64,000 bases of DNA from Sporosarcina highlanderae (lineage in GTDB: Bacteria > Bacillota > Bacilli > Bacillales_A > Planococcaceae). A program made the position numbers and the translations under genes. Shown in pieces: positions 21,053 to 30,651 of the stretch; within the stretch, counting starts at the first letter, position 1; each line of letters starts with the position of its first letter. Location: the NCBI RefSeq assembly GCF_030433715.1, contig NZ_JAROCC010000010.1, forward strand, positions 1 to 64,000, given 5' to 3'. A model generated the notes under the pieces. That model ran no database searches, had not been told where the DNA came from, and saw only the letters and a program-made list of their open reading frames with translations.

Positions 21053-22162
21053 ATGAAAAGGTTATTAGTAGCACCCGGCATGGCGGTCGTCCTCTTTTTG
21101 GGCGGCTGTCTACCCTCAATCGGCCCAGAAAAAGATAAAGTCATCCAAGAAAATGAAAAAGTCGAGGAAACGGTTATGATTCCCGACATTCAATTAAAAG
21201 ACGAGTATTACAGGACACTTCTTCCTTTCAAGAAAAGCGCTACCCGTGGACTCGTTGTAAAAAATATTTACACGAAGTATGACATCCAGGAAGCGGAAGA
21301 GGGGCTGATGCGCTTATCCGCCCAGCATTTCGATCCGAAAAACCATTTTTTCCAAGAAGGTCAGTTTATCGATAAAAAGACAGCTAGTGCTTGGCTGGCA
21401 AGAAGTACAACTAATGCAGACGGCTTGAATCCACCGGAAGCAACAGGTAAGGATGCAGAGGTGCAGCCAATCTATCTAGCTCATATCATCGAGCAGAATT
21501 ATTTGACGATGACGGATGAAAGGAAAGTGAGTTTATCCGGGATATCAATAGGTCTTGCTCTGAATTCAGTCTATTACAGCAGGGACGGCAAGCAAACGAC
21601 TATATCTGACAAGGAGCTTGAAAAGCAAGGCATGGACTTGGCTGAAATTATTGTCAGCAGGCTGAGAGCGAAAGAGGGATTTGAAGATATTCCGATAGTC
21701 GTCGGTCTTTTCAAACAGGAAAAACGGAATTCGATTGTTCCGGGTACTTACTTTGCAACTGCTTTCGCGGATAAAGGAAAGTCGGCACCGTCCGGATGGA
21801 AAGAAGTGAACGAGCGATATGTATTGCTTCCAGCTACTTCTGACATCGATAACTATCGTGAAATTAATACTAGGTATAGTCATTTCAAACAAGATATTGA
21901 TAAATACTTTCCAAGTTTCGTCAACGTAATTGGAACTGGATATTTTAAAGAAGGCAGGATGCAGTCACTTCAAATCAATGTTCCAATCCAGTTTTTCGGG
22001 AAAGCTGAAATTATCGGTTTTACACAGTTTATGACGGAGCTTGTTAAAAAGTATTATCCGAATATCGATATCGAAGTGAGCATTACTTCGGTAAATGGCC
22101 CTGAGGCGCTGATTGTCAAAATCGCCGGTGAAGAAGAATATGTCCATATATATGGGTACTGA
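21053..22162 (+). CDS. CamS family sex pheromone lipoprotein (YerH)
   Basis: 369 residues. Signal peptide with lipobox FLGGC (Cys near residue 17) followed by a CamS domain. In enterococci and staphylococci the cleaved signal peptide acts as a mating pheromone (cAM373-like); in other Bacillales the role of the lipoprotein is unknown. The presumed pheromone-like end of this signal peptide would be around VVLFLGG. Six bases after ligA, so cotranscribed; a palindromic repeat follows the stop. Confidence 0.88.
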   Translation: MKRLLVAPGMAVVLFLGGCLPSIGPEKDKVIQENEKVEETVMIPDIQLKDEYYRTLLPFKKSATRGLVVKNIYTKYDIQEAEEGLMRLSAQHFDPKNHFFQEGQFIDKKTASAWLARSTTNADGLNPPEATGKDAEVQPIYLAHIIEQNYLTMTDERKVSLSGISIGLALNSVYYSRDGKQTTISDKELEKQGMDLAEIIVSRLRAKEGFEDIPIVVGLFKQEKRNSIVPGTYFATAFADKGKSAPSGWKEVNERYVLLPATSDIDNYREINTRYSHFKQDIDKYFPSFVNVIGTGYFKEGRMQSLQINVPIQFFGKAEIIGFTQFMTELVKKYYPNIDIEVSITSVNGPEALIVKIAGEEEYVHIYGY

Positions 22163-22292
22163 CGCTTTTAGCTGTCCAGCTCCGGGCGCTAAAGTCTCGG
22201 GTCATAAGTCGAAGCTGCTCTGTGGCAAAAACCGCCACGCCGCATCTTCGTCTTATGCCTGTCGCCTTTGAGCAAGCGCCCTACGCTTTTCT
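22163..22292. repeat. Palindromic intergenic repeat, family B
   Basis: About 130 bp starting at the camS stop. Ends pair (CGGGCGCT near 22183 with AGCGCCC-type near 22275), with inner palindromic segments around GTCATAAGTCGAAG and CTTCGTCTTATG. I recognise the CTGTCCAGCTCCGG / GTCATAAG / CTTATGCCTGTCGCC pattern as a second interspersed repeat common in Bacillaceae. Only one copy is in this window. It may also terminate camS transcription; no T run is evident. Confidence 0.8.
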
Positions 22293-22300
22293 CTAGTAAC

Positions 22301-22329
22301 TTTTCAACAAAACAGTTAGATGGTATGAT
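22301..22329 (+). promoter_or_regulatory. Candidate gatCAB promoter
   Basis: TTTTCA (22301-22306) and TATGAT (22324-22329) with 17-base spacing, 32 bases before the gatC start. The -35 is weak. Confidence 0.45.
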
Positions 22330-22360
22330 TAGTCGTACAATTGCAGTAGGAGGAAATCAA

Positions 22361-22648
22361 ATGACGAAATTTACACAAGATGACGTGAAATACTTCGCGA
22401 ATTTTGCAAGAATCGGCGTTTCTGATGACGAAGCTGAAGTTTTTGCTGAACTCATCTCCGAGTTAGTCGGGTTCGGTGATGTCTTGAAAGAAGTTGATAC
22501 GGATCATGTTGAGCCGATGACTCATCCGTTGCAACTATTCAACGTACTCCGGGAAGACGTTCCCCAGGATATTCTTGACCGGGAAGAGATGTTGAAAAGC
22601 GTGGAAGAGCATGAAGCCGGAATGATAAAAGTTCCGAATATCCTGTGA
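22361..22648 (+). CDS. gatC: Asp/Glu-tRNA amidotransferase subunit GatC
   Basis: 95 residues, the small subunit that wraps around GatA and stabilises the GatCAB complex, which converts Glu-tRNA(Gln) and Asp-tRNA(Asn) to the amidated forms. Family features: N-terminal [33 protein letters not shown] and the C-terminal GMIKVPNIL. Start at ATG 22361 follows a perfect GTAGGAGG; the frame continues upstream through the repeat but without a site. First gene of gatCAB. Confidence 0.95.
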   Translation: MTKFTQDDVKYFANFARIGVSDDEAEVFAELISELVGFGDVLKEVDTDHVEPMTHPLQLFNVLREDVPQDILDREEMLKSVEEHEAGMIKVPNIL

Positions 22649-22673
22649 GAACGGGTTTAGAGGAGGATGTAAG

Positions 22674-24140
22674 ATGACGTTAATGAAAAAATCGGCAGCA
22701 GAACTCCAACAACTTTTACATAATCGGGAAGTCTCTGTCAAAGAATTGACCGAAGATTCATTGCAACAAATCGCAAAGCTTGACGGTAAAGTACAAGCTT
22801 TCCTTGCAGTGACTGAAAAAGAAGCACTATCCCAAGCTGAATCTTTGGATAACGAGCCAATGGAAAACCGTGGTCCTTTGTTCGGACTGCCGATCGGAAT
22901 AAAAGACAATATCATTACAAAAGGCATCACCACAACATGCGCGAGCAAGATGCTTGAGAACTTCGTTCCAGTCTATGACGCAACGGTCACGAATAAAGTT
23001 AAACAAGCCGGAATGGTCAGCGTAGGTAAATTGAATATGGACGAATTTGCAATGGGATCTACAACTGAGCGTTCTGCTTTCAAGACGACTCATAACCCAT
23101 GGAATTTGGACCGCGTCCCGGGCGGATCATCGGGCGGATCAGCTGCTGCAGTAGCAGCAGGCGAAGTGCCTTTCGCATTGGGTACAGATACGGGCGGATC
23201 GGTCCGTCAACCAGCTGCTTTTTGTGGCGTTGTCGGGATGAAACCGACATATGGACGAGTTTCCCGCTATGGCCTTGTCGCGTTCGCTTCGTCATTAGAC
23301 CAAATTGGACCAATCACACGTACTGTTGAGGACAATGCGCTTCTTTTGAATGCGATTGCAGGAGTGGATCAATGGGATTCTTCATCCTCGCCAAAACAAG
23401 TACCTGATTTCCGTGCAGCCTTAACGGGCGACATCAAAGGGTTGCGAATCGCAGTTCCAAAAGAATACCTTGGAGAAGGCATTGCGGATGACGTAAAAGA
23501 GTCCGTCTTGGAAGCATTGAAAGTGCTTGAATCCCTTGGCGCAACTTGGGAAGAAGTGACACTTCCACATTCCAAATACGCTTCACCGGTGTATTATACA
23601 ATTGCAACATCGGAAGCTTCTTCCAACCTTGCACGTTTCGACGGAATCCGCTACGGCTACCATCCGGAAGGTGCAAAAAACTTGGAAGAGATTTATTTAC
23701 GTTCCCGTTCAGAAGGATTCGGCACTGAAGTGAAAAAGCGTATCCTTTACGGAACGTATGCTTTGAGCGCAGACCATCATGAAGACCTATACGTCAAAGC
23801 GATGAAAGTCCGTACGCTAATCGCCCAAGACTTTGCTAATTTATTCGAAAAATATGATGTTGTCATCGGCCCGACAAGCGCTACAACTGCTTATGAAATC
23901 GGCGGAGTCGCCCAAAACCAATTAACGTTGTATGCAAATGATGTACTAACAGTGTCTGTAAACCTTGCTGGTGTACCTGCGATTTCTGTTCCATGTGGCA
24001 TTTCGAACGGATTACCGGTGGGACTTCAAATTATCGGTAACCATTTTGATGAGCCGCTTGTTTACAAAGTTGCCCACGCATATGAGCAAGCAACAGATTT
24101 CCATAAACAATCTCCATCTCAAGGGGAGGGGAATGAATAA
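22674..24140 (+). CDS. gatA: Asp/Glu-tRNA amidotransferase subunit GatA
   Basis: 488 residues, amidase-signature glutaminase of GatCAB that releases ammonia from glutamine. The Ser-cisSer-Lys triad is visible: Lys in [10 protein letters not shown] near residue 78, cis-Ser in [14 protein letters not shown] near 150, nucleophile Ser in [12 protein letters not shown] near 178. GGAGG precedes the ATG. The stop overlaps the gatB ATG by one base, implying coupled translation. Confidence 0.96.
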   Translation: MTLMKKSAAELQQLLHNREVSVKELTEDSLQQIAKLDGKVQAFLAVTEKEALSQAESLDNEPMENRGPLFGLPIGIKDNIITKGITTTCASKMLENFVPVYDATVTNKVKQAGMVSVGKLNMDEFAMGSTTERSAFKTTHNPWNLDRVPGGSSGGSAAAVAAGEVPFALGTDTGGSVRQPAAFCGVVGMKPTYGRVSRYGLVAFASSLDQIGPITRTVEDNALLLNAIAGVDQWDSSSSPKQVPDFRAALTGDIKGLRIAVPKEYLGEGIADDVKESVLEALKVLESLGATWEEVTLPHSKYASPVYYTIATSEASSNLARFDGIRYGYHPEGAKNLEEIYLRSRSEGFGTEVKKRILYGTYALSADHHEDLYVKAMKVRTLIAQDFANLFEKYDVVIGPTSATTAYEIGGVAQNQLTLYANDVLTVSVNLAGVPAISVPCGISNGLPVGLQIIGNHFDEPLVYKVAHAYEQATDFHKQSPSQGEGNE

Positions 24141-25570
24141 TGAACTTTGAAACGATTGTTGGACTTGAAGTCCACGTTGAATTGAAAACTGATACGAAAA
24201 TCTTTTCACCGGCACCTTCCCACTATGGTGCAGAGCCGAATATGAATATCCACGTCACGGACTTGGCATATCCTGGTACGCTTCCTACATTGAATAAGCG
24301 TGCAGTCGATTTCGGTATGAAGGCATCGTTTGCCTTGAACTGTGAAGTGGCAGACGTCATGAATTTCGACCGGAAACATTATTTCTATCCGGATAACCCT
24401 GCAGCCTATCAAATTTCCCAAGACAAGCGTCCGGTCGGCCAAAATGGCTGGATCGAAATCGAGGTTGATGGGAAAAAGAAGAAGATTCGTATCGAGCGTG
24501 TCCACTTGGAAGAAGATGCAGGTAAGTTGACTCACTCTGATAACGGATATTCACTTGTCGATTTGAACCGACAAGGTACGCCACTAATTGAAATTGTTAC
24601 GGAAGCTGATATCCGCACTCCTGATGAGGCATATGCATTCCTTGAAAAATTGAAAGCGATCATCCAATATACGGGTGTCTCCGATGTCCGTATGGAAGAA
24701 GGATCACTACGTTGTGATGCGAATATTTCATTGCGTCCGTTCGGACAGAAGGAATTCGGAACGAAAACGGAATTGAAAAACTTGAACTCATTCAACTTCG
24801 TACGTCGTGGAATTGCGAATGAAGTTGAACGCCAGGAAAAGATCCTTCTTTCCGGTGGGGAAATCGTCCAAGAAACTCGCCGATATGACGAGGCAACAGG
24901 TCAAACTGTCTTGATGCGTGTCAAAGGCAGTGCGAACGATTATCGGTTCATTAACGATCCGGATCTACCTGAAATCCATATTGACAAAGAGTGGAAAGAC
25001 CGTGTGCGCGCAGAAATCCCTGAACTACCGGATGCTCGAAAAACGCGTTATGTAAGTGAACTTGACCTACCGGAATATGACGCACATGTGTTGACATTGA
25101 CGAAGGAAATGTCGGATTTCTTCGATGCGACTGTTGCCGCTGGAGCAGATGCGAAACTCGCTTCCAACTGGTTGATGGGTGAAGTTTCCGCTTATCTAAA
25201 TGCGGAGCAAAAAGAACTTCATGACACAGCTCTAACGCCAGAAGGCCTATCCAGCATGGTCAAACTGATTGCGGATGGTACGATTTCATCTAAAATTGCG
25301 AAGAAAGTGTTCAAGGAATTGATCGAGAACGGTGGAAATGCCGCTGATATCGTGAAGGAAAAAGGTCTCGTTCAAATTTCAGACGAAGGCACGCTTCGTA
25401 AAATTGTAACAGAAATATTGGATGCGAATGAGCAATCGATCGAAGACTTCAAAAACGGTAAGGATCGCGCTGTCGGATTCCTTGTCGGCCAAGTCATGAA
25501 AGCAACAAAGGGGCAAGCAAACCCGCCGTTAGTCAATAAAATCCTCCTTGAGGAAATTAACAAACGATAA
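24140..25570 (+). CDS. gatB: Asp/Glu-tRNA amidotransferase subunit GatB
   Basis: 476 residues, the kinase/transamidase subunit that activates the misacylated tRNA. Starts with the family's [15 protein letters not shown]; contains [26 protein letters not shown] and [10 protein letters not shown], then the C-terminal helical and YqeY-like tRNA-binding tail ending [21 protein letters not shown] supplies the ribosome site inside gatA. Confidence 0.96.
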   Translation: MNFETIVGLEVHVELKTDTKIFSPAPSHYGAEPNMNIHVTDLAYPGTLPTLNKRAVDFGMKASFALNCEVADVMNFDRKHYFYPDNPAAYQISQDKRPVGQNGWIEIEVDGKKKKIRIERVHLEEDAGKLTHSDNGYSLVDLNRQGTPLIEIVTEADIRTPDEAYAFLEKLKAIIQYTGVSDVRMEEGSLRCDANISLRPFGQKEFGTKTELKNLNSFNFVRRGIANEVERQEKILLSGGEIVQETRRYDEATGQTVLMRVKGSANDYRFINDPDLPEIHIDKEWKDRVRAEIPELPDARKTRYVSELDLPEYDAHVLTLTKEMSDFFDATVAAGADAKLASNWLMGEVSAYLNAEQKELHDTALTPEGLSSMVKLIADGTISSKIAKKVFKELIENGGNAADIVKEKGLVQISDEGTLRKIVTEILDANEQSIEDFKNGKDRAVGFLVGQVMKATKGQANPPLVNKILLEEINKR

Positions 25571-25579
25571 ATAAATAAG

Positions 25580-25617
25580 AACGTCCTATGCGAGAAATTT
25601 TGTATAGGACGTTTTTT
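25580..25617 (+). terminator. gatCAB terminator
   Basis: 10-bp stem AACGTCCTAT/ATAGGACGTT (25580-25589, 25604-25613) followed by a T run, ten bases after the gatB stop. Confidence 0.92.
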
Positions 25618-25691
25618 AATAGAGCCATTTCGGCATCCTATTTGATTGTCAAAACGAATAGACTTACACTAAGGAAAAGGAGTGTGTAGCT

Positions 25692-26261
25692 ATGAAAACT
25701 GAAAAGCAATATTTTGACGAGGCAATACCACTAGCAGCATACATGGAAAAGATGGAGAAACATAAAGAAAACAGCTTCGGCATCTATGAGAAATTTGAAG
25801 TTCCACAAGATGATGAGTTCATTGAGATCTTAAAACAGAAAAAGCCCGATGTATTGGTAATCACTGAAGATTGGTGCGGAGATGCCATGATGAATAATCC
25901 AATACTGCGTAGAATCGCTGAAGCTGCAGAATTGGATGTGCGCACTGCCTATCGGGATGAAGACACAGATTTGATTGACAGGCATTTGACGAATGGTGGT
26001 AGATCGATCCCAATCTATCTTCTTCTTGATGATGAAGGGGAAGTCCTTGCGAAATGGGGTCCACGGGCGGCAACTATACAAGAAGACGTGCTTGAGCGTC
26101 GAAAACAACTTCCTGCGAAAGAAGCTCCGGAGTTTGAAGAAAAGCAACGGGCATTCATTACTGAACTGATGAAGGAATATACGACGCAGCCTGAATTATG
26201 GCTAACGGTTTATGAAGACATCCGAAAAACATTCATGCCCGCATTACAGAAAACAAATTGA
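25692..26261 (+). CDS. Thioredoxin-fold protein with single-Cys WCGDA motif
   Basis: 189 residues, resembling thioredoxin family proteins common in Bacillales. The position of the CxxC motif reads EDWCGDAMMN (near residue 60), so only the first Cys remains; relatives I recall have WCGDC or WCGDA here. A cis-Pro segment, GRSIPIYLLLD near residue 105, supports the fold. A monothiol or non-redox role is likely. AAGGAG lies nine bases before the ATG, and TTGATT (25642) with TACACT (25665) at 17-base spacing may be its promoter. Monocistronic by spacing. Confidence 0.75.
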   Translation: MKTEKQYFDEAIPLAAYMEKMEKHKENSFGIYEKFEVPQDDEFIEILKQKKPDVLVITEDWCGDAMMNNPILRRIAEAAELDVRTAYRDEDTDLIDRHLTNGGRSIPIYLLLDDEGEVLAKWGPRAATIQEDVLERRKQLPAKEAPEFEEKQRAFITELMKEYTTQPELWLTVYEDIRKTFMPALQKTN

Positions 26262-26357
26262 GCGGATCTCGGACGCAACATGTCTCTATAAGGAAGCGTC
26301 CTATAACTATATGAGTAATGATACGTCAGAATTTGTATGAAATGAGAGGGAACATGT

Positions 26358-27305
26358 ATGAAGCGTGCACGAATCATTTATAATCCGACAGCAGGACGTG
26401 AAATATTCCGGAGGCATTTAGCTGACGTTCTTGAAAAGTTAGAGAAGGCGGGATATGAAACATCAGTACATGCGACAACCGCAGAGGGCGACGCGACAGA
26501 AGCAGCGAAAGCGGCTGTTGAACGCGGTTTTGACGTCATCATCGCTTCAGGTGGGGATGGAACGTTAAATGAAGTCGTTGCGGGAATTTCATCAAGCGAA
26601 AAACGACCGAAGTTAGGACTGATTCCAACTGGAACAACGAACGACTTTGCACGAGCATTGCGTATTCCGCGTGATATTGACGAGGCAGTGGATATCATTA
26701 TTAATGGCGAAACAGTACCAGTAGACGTCGGTCTTATGAATAACCGTCATTTCATCAATATAGCCGGTGGGGGTAGGATGACCGAGTTGACCTATGAAGT
26801 GCCAAGCAAGCTTAAAACCGTACTTGGACAGCTTGCTTATTACTTGAAAGGCATCGAGATGCTGCCCTCCATCCATTCCAGTAATGTAAAAATAGAGTAT
26901 GACGATAATGTGTTTGAAGGGGAAGCGATGCTGTTTCTAGTCGGGCTGACGAATTCTGTTGGCGGGTTGGAAAAATTAGCTCCGAATTCAAGCATTAATG
27001 ATGGCAAGTTCACGTTATTGGTCTTGAAAAAGTGTAATATCGCTGAATTCATAAGGGTTGTGAGCTTGGCGCTACGTGGTGAGCACCTCGATGATCCATT
27101 AGTCATTTCCTCGCAAGCATCGAAAATAAAGGTTACTTCCTCTGAAGAGGTGCTGTTGAATTTAGATGGCGAGTATGGTGGAACACTTCCCGCTGAATTT
27201 GAAATTAAATACCGTCATATTGAAATGTTCGCCACTCTTGATCAATTGCGGGAACAGGACCGTATCGAGAGAGACGAAGACAACGAAAAAGCTGCTTTGG
27301 ATTAA
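26358..27305 (+). CDS. dgkB: Diacylglycerol kinase DgkB (YerQ)
   Basis: 315 residues, soluble DagK-type lipid kinase that phosphorylates diacylglycerol released by lipoteichoic acid synthesis. The nucleotide-binding motif ASGGDGTLNEVVAG is near residue 62 and GTTNDFARALRIP near 95, with a C-terminal beta-sandwich domain. GAGAGGGAA precedes the ATG. In B. subtilis it directly follows gatB; here the thioredoxin-like gene lies between. Confidence 0.93.
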   Translation: MKRARIIYNPTAGREIFRRHLADVLEKLEKAGYETSVHATTAEGDATEAAKAAVERGFDVIIASGGDGTLNEVVAGISSSEKRPKLGLIPTGTTNDFARALRIPRDIDEAVDIIINGETVPVDVGLMNNRHFINIAGGGRMTELTYEVPSKLKTVLGQLAYYLKGIEMLPSIHSSNVKIEYDDNVFEGEAMLFLVGLTNSVGGLEKLAPNSSINDGKFTLLVLKKCNIAEFIRVVSLALRGEHLDDPLVISSQASKIKVTSSEEVLLNLDGEYGGTLPAEFEIKYRHIEMFATLDQLREQDRIERDEDNEKAALD

Positions 27306-27324
27306 ATATCCATGCAGCTTTTAT
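27286..27324 (+). terminator. dgkB terminator overlapping its stop codon
   Basis: AAAAGCTGC (27287-27295) pairs with GCAGCTTTT (27314-27322); the last codons and stop of dgkB are inside the hairpin. T-rich on both sides, so it may also serve the convergent Nudix gene. Confidence 0.8.
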
Positions 27325-27333
27325 TTATGTGCT

Positions 27334-27777
27334 TTACACAATAAACTCGATATCTTCATCCTGCCCAGCGGCAAGTTGCGGCAAATTATAAATTGGCAAC
27401 CATTGGCAATGGAAAATCATACCGTTGTCCTGCCCCTCGCTCTTGACAAGATTATCCCATTCACTCTCATCGTCTCCAATAAAAACAAGATGAAAGATAT
27501 TCCTCTCATGCATAACATCTTTTCGATGCGCGGGAAAATAATTTCTTTTATGTACTTTTCCCCTTAGCTCAAGCTGCTCACGTCTAATACCGGTCTCCTC
27601 TTCAATCTCCCGATAGAGCGCATCAATCAGCAATTCGTCCTCTTCAATTGTCCCCCCAGGAACTTGCAAACCCGCTTCCGGATTTCCTTTTTGATCGAAC
27701 ACAAGGATTTTGCGCTCGGTGTTTTCCCCTTTTGTAATGTAAGCTAAAACTTTACGTTTAACCTCCAATGTGTCCAC
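27334..27777 (-). CDS. Nudix hydrolase
   Basis: 147 residues with a complete Nudix box (Gx5Ex7REUxEExGU): GTIEEDE, seven residues, then REIEEETGI, at about residues 42-64. Hydrolyses a nucleoside diphosphate-linked compound; substrate cannot be told. Divergent from the cyd genes and convergent with dgkB. Start ATG at 27777 follows AGAGAGGTGG on the minus strand. Confidence 0.88.
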   Translation of the reverse strand: MDTLEVKRKVLAYITKGENTERKILVFDQKGNPEAGLQVPGGTIEEDELLIDALYREIEEETGIRREQLELRGKVHKRNYFPAHRKDVMHERNIFHLVFIGDDESEWDNLVKSEGQDNGMIFHCQWLPIYNLPQLAAGQDEDIEFIV

Positions 27778-27845
27778 CTCTCTTTTATCACTCCATTATA
27801 CATAACATTCAAACTACTCTCAAGAGGATTATTGTCAAAAATAAT

Positions 27846-27869
27846 TCACAGTAACTGTGACAAATTTGT
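27846..27869. promoter_or_regulatory. Candidate operator upstream of cyd operon
   Basis: TCACAGT-A-ACTGTGA (27846-27860) is a perfect 7-bp inverted repeat, immediately followed by ACAAATTTGT (27860-27869), another palindrome. It lies about 90 bases before the first cyd-region gene. TGTGA elements recall CRP/FNR-type and ResD-type sites, and cyd operons are usually redox controlled, but orientation and spacing do not match a consensus exactly. Confidence 0.45.
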
Positions 27870-27960
27870 TATTTCAACCCCAAAAAGGGAAAAGTATTAA
27901 ACGAGAGGCATCTTATATATATTGACGAAGAGTTTTTCTTACCAAGGAGGACCAAAAACC

Positions 27961-28056
27961 GTGTATAAAAAACAAGAGAAATGGCTAATGTGGCTCGTTT
28001 TTATCGTAGCGGGAATAATGTTAGTATCCATTGTCGGAAGAGTTATCGGAAGTTGA
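27961..28056 (+). CDS. 31-residue single-span membrane protein upstream of cydA
   Basis: A short frame with GTG start, preceded by AAGGAGG with ten-base spacing and ending 14 bases before cydA. The product is basic at the N-terminus (YKKQEKW), then a single hydrophobic helix (about residues 8-27) ending near GRVIGS. It resembles the tiny accessory subunits of cytochrome bd oxidases (CydX/CydS type) in size and placement but I do not recognise a family. Spacing and strong ribosome site argue that it is real. Confidence 0.65.
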   Translation: MYKKQEKWLMWLVFIVAGIMLVSIVGRVIGS

Positions 28057-28070
28057 AGGAGGAGAAGTAG

Positions 28071-29417
28071 ATGGGAAATGAAGAGGCAGTTTTTTATTCG
28101 CGTGTGTTAACGGAACTGACGTTATCCTTCCATATCATTTACGCCACAATCGGTGTCGGTGTCCCGCTCATGATCATGATTGCACAATGGGTGGGTATCC
28201 GGAAAAACGATGAACATTATATATTGTTAGCAAGAAGATGGGCGCGTGGGTTTGTCATAACAGTTGCAGTTGGTGTCGTGACAGGGACCGCAATCGGACT
28301 GCAATTATCTTTGCTATGGCCGAATTTCATGGAGCTTGCGGGGAATGTCATTGCCCTTCCACTTTTCATGGAAACGTTCGCTTTCTTTTTTGAAGCCATT
28401 TTCCTTGGAATATATTTATATACGTGGGACCGGTTCGAAAATCAGAAAAAACATTTACTGCTATTAGTGCCGGTTGCAATCGGTGCATCATTTTCAGCTG
28501 TATTCATCACGATGGTGAATGCGTTCATGAACGCCCCTCAAGGATTCGACATCGTCAACGGGGAACTTGTTAACATCAACCCGATCATCGCCATGTTCAA
28601 CCCAGCGATGCCGACGAAAGTGGCGCATGTCGTTATCACGGCGTACATGACCGCAGCATTTGTGTTAGCAGCAATTGCTGCATTCCGATTACTGAAAGGA
28701 TCTAATCATATTTATCATAAGAAGGCACTTTATTTAACAATGAAATTGGGATTTGTCTTTTCAATTGCAACGGCATTGATCGGGGATTTCTCAGGTAAGT
28801 ATTTGGCGGAGTACCAACCTGAAAAGTTAGCTGCGGCAGAATGGCATTTTGAAACGCAGGAAAATGCTCCGCTCGTCTTGTTAGGAGTCTTGAGCGACGG
28901 GGAAGTGAAGTATGCTCTTGAAATTCCATTCGGACTTTCCATGCTTGCGCATAATAATCCGAAGGCGGAAGTGATCGGCCTGGATCAATTCCCGGCGGAT
29001 GAAATACCGCCGCTTTACATCCATTATTTATTCAACATAATGGTGTTCATAGGCATGTGGATGGCAATCCTGTCCGCATTATATTGGTTCGGTATCAACC
29101 GTGGCTGGAAACGTGTGTCGTCAAGATGGTTCCGTTGGCTGATCGTTTTAGGGGGGCCATTATCGATTATTGCGATTGAGGCAGGGTGGTGGCTCGCCGA
29201 AGTCGGGCGGCAGCCTTGGATCCTTCGCCATATAATGCGTGTTGAAGATGCAGCGACGACAAGCGGCCAAGTCGACTTGATGCTAATGCTGTTTGCACTG
29301 CTGTATCTCATATTAGGGATCGGCAGCATAGTGGTCCTCTCGCGGATGTTCCGAAAAAATCCGGTCGAACAAGAGCTTGAAGATCGCCATATGGAAAAGG
29401 GCGGTGATTTACATTGA
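28071..29417 (+). CDS. cydA: Cytochrome bd ubiquinol oxidase subunit I
   Basis: 448 residues, about nine transmembrane helices. Heme ligands can be placed: His21 in LSFHII, His in KVAHVVITAYM near residue 187, and the Met of the NIMVFIGMWM helix near 325. The conserved GRQPW motif is near 382. The quinol-binding loop is short, as in the Bacillus/Geobacillus YthA-type enzymes rather than long E. coli CydA. It reduces oxygen with menaquinol. AGGAGGAG precedes the ATG; overlaps cydB by four bases. Confidence 0.93.
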   Translation: MGNEEAVFYSRVLTELTLSFHIIYATIGVGVPLMIMIAQWVGIRKNDEHYILLARRWARGFVITVAVGVVTGTAIGLQLSLLWPNFMELAGNVIALPLFMETFAFFFEAIFLGIYLYTWDRFENQKKHLLLLVPVAIGASFSAVFITMVNAFMNAPQGFDIVNGELVNINPIIAMFNPAMPTKVAHVVITAYMTAAFVLAAIAAFRLLKGSNHIYHKKALYLTMKLGFVFSIATALIGDFSGKYLAEYQPEKLAAAEWHFETQENAPLVLLGVLSDGEVKYALEIPFGLSMLAHNNPKAEVIGLDQFPADEIPPLYIHYLFNIMVFIGMWMAILSALYWFGINRGWKRVSSRWFRWLIVLGGPLSIIAIEAGWWLAEVGRQPWILRHIMRVEDAATTSGQVDLMLMLFALLYLILGIGSIVVLSRMFRKNPVEQELEDRHMEKGGDLH

Positions 29418-30439
29418 ACCTCGAAATCATAGGAATCACGGTTCTTTGGTCGTTTCTCTTCGGTTATATTGTCATTGGTGCAATTGATTTCGGTGCAGGG
29501 TTTTTCAATGCATACAGTCTGCTGACAGGAAAAGAGCGAATCTTGACGAAAGTCATCCAACGCTATTTATCTCCTGTCTGGGAAGTGACGAACGTATTTT
29601 TAGTCTTCTTCTTCGTCGGAATCATCGGGTTCTTCCCGAAGACAGCATTCTATTACGGCACGACACTATTAGTACCTGTCAGCATCGGTGTCATTCTGTT
29701 CGCGATTCGTGGTTCGTATTATGCGTTCGAAACGTATGGCTCTCGAGGTCATAAAGGCTATTCGTTCATGTACGGACTTGCTGGGCTATTGCTTCCGGCG
29801 TCCCTTTCCATCGTCCTCACCATTTCAGAAGGCGGCTTCATCGAAATGGTGGATGGACATCCGGTACTTGATTACTGGGTGCTATTCACGAGTCCATTGA
29901 CATGGTCGATAGTTGTACTAAGCATATCCGCAACGCTTTATATTTCGGCAGTCTTCCTTACTTGGTATGCGAATAAAGCGGGGGACGTTAGTGCGACTGA
30001 CTTATTACGGAAATATGGGCTTATCTGGTCGTTGCCGACAATCATCACAGCAGGCGGCATCATTTTCGAACTGCGTAGGCATAATTTCGAACACTATAGT
30101 AACATCCAGACATTTTGGCTACTCTTCCTTATTTCATTTTTAATGTTCATAGGTACGGTTTGGCTACTGTGGAAGAGGCGTAATTACGGTTGGGCGTTCG
30201 GATTGCTTGCCGGCCAATTCGCATTTGCATTTTTCGGCTATGGCGCATCGCATTACCCGTATTTGCTCTATCCGCATTTGACGCTCTACGACAGCTTCAC
30301 GAACCCGGCGATGGCGATTTCGCTTATCATAGTTTTCATTTTAGGCTTATGCCTATTGATTCCGTCACTTGTGCTTCTCTTGCGCCTGTTCTTGTTCAAT
30401 AAAGACTATGTGCGTGGAAAGGATAACTTCCATGTGTAA
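29414..30439 (+). CDS. cydB: Cytochrome bd ubiquinol oxidase subunit II
   Basis: 341 residues, about eight to nine membrane helices. Begins with the family's LWSFLFGYIVIGAIDFGAGFF segment and contains the conserved SPVWEVTNVF stretch near residue 55. TTG start overlaps the cydA TGA; AAGGGCGGTGA is upstream. Structural partner of CydA. Followed after 14 bases by the tiny cydS gene. Confidence 0.92.
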   Translation: MNLEIIGITVLWSFLFGYIVIGAIDFGAGFFNAYSLLTGKERILTKVIQRYLSPVWEVTNVFLVFFFVGIIGFFPKTAFYYGTTLLVPVSIGVILFAIRGSYYAFETYGSRGHKGYSFMYGLAGLLLPASLSIVLTISEGGFIEMVDGHPVLDYWVLFTSPLTWSIVVLSISATLYISAVFLTWYANKAGDVSATDLLRKYGLIWSLPTIITAGGIIFELRRHNFEHYSNIQTFWLLFLISFLMFIGTVWLLWKRRNYGWAFGLLAGQFAFAFFGYGASHYPYLLYPHLTLYDSFTNPAMAISLIIVFILGLCLLIPSLVLLLRLFLFNKDYVRGKDNFHV

Positions 30440-30453
30440 AGGAGGATTGTGCA

Positions 30454-30561
30454 ATGACTGATTTTATAATTTTCTATGCGCCTTTCATCATATTGATTGC
30501 AGCCATTGTAGTCGCGTTTCTCGTCGCACCGATGGACGGTTCTGTGAATAAGGATGAGTAA
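30454..30561 (+). CDS. cydS: Small cytochrome bd subunit CydS
   Basis: 35 residues, preceded by AAAGGAGG. Sequence starts MTDFIIFYAPFIILIAAIVV and ends in a short polar tail; this is very like Geobacillus CydS (MQTFLIMYAPMVVV start), the 33-residue single-helix subunit found in the Geobacillus bd oxidase structure. The YAP motif at residues 8-10 is shared. It sits directly after cydB and before the operon terminator. Easily missed because of its size. Confidence 0.85.
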   Translation: MTDFIIFYAPFIILIAAIVVAFLVAPMDGSVNKDE

Positions 30562-30567
30562 CACGGA

Positions 30568-30595
30568 AACAGACGTCATTAGGCGTCTGTTTTTT
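30568..30595 (+). terminator. cyd operon terminator
   Basis: AACAGACG/CGTCTGTT stem (30568-30575, 30584-30591) with an eight-base loop and six T, seven bases after the cydS stop. Confidence 0.9.
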
Positions 30596-30651
30596 CGTTT
30601 TTGGTCAAAAAAGTGTTAAACTTGTATCACACGAAATTTGGAGGAAGAATA

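Noticed and set aside
22268-22360. N-terminal extension of GatC by 31 residues
   Set aside because: The extension runs through repeat B and the candidate promoter; the AGGAGG-preceded ATG at 22361 matches the family start.
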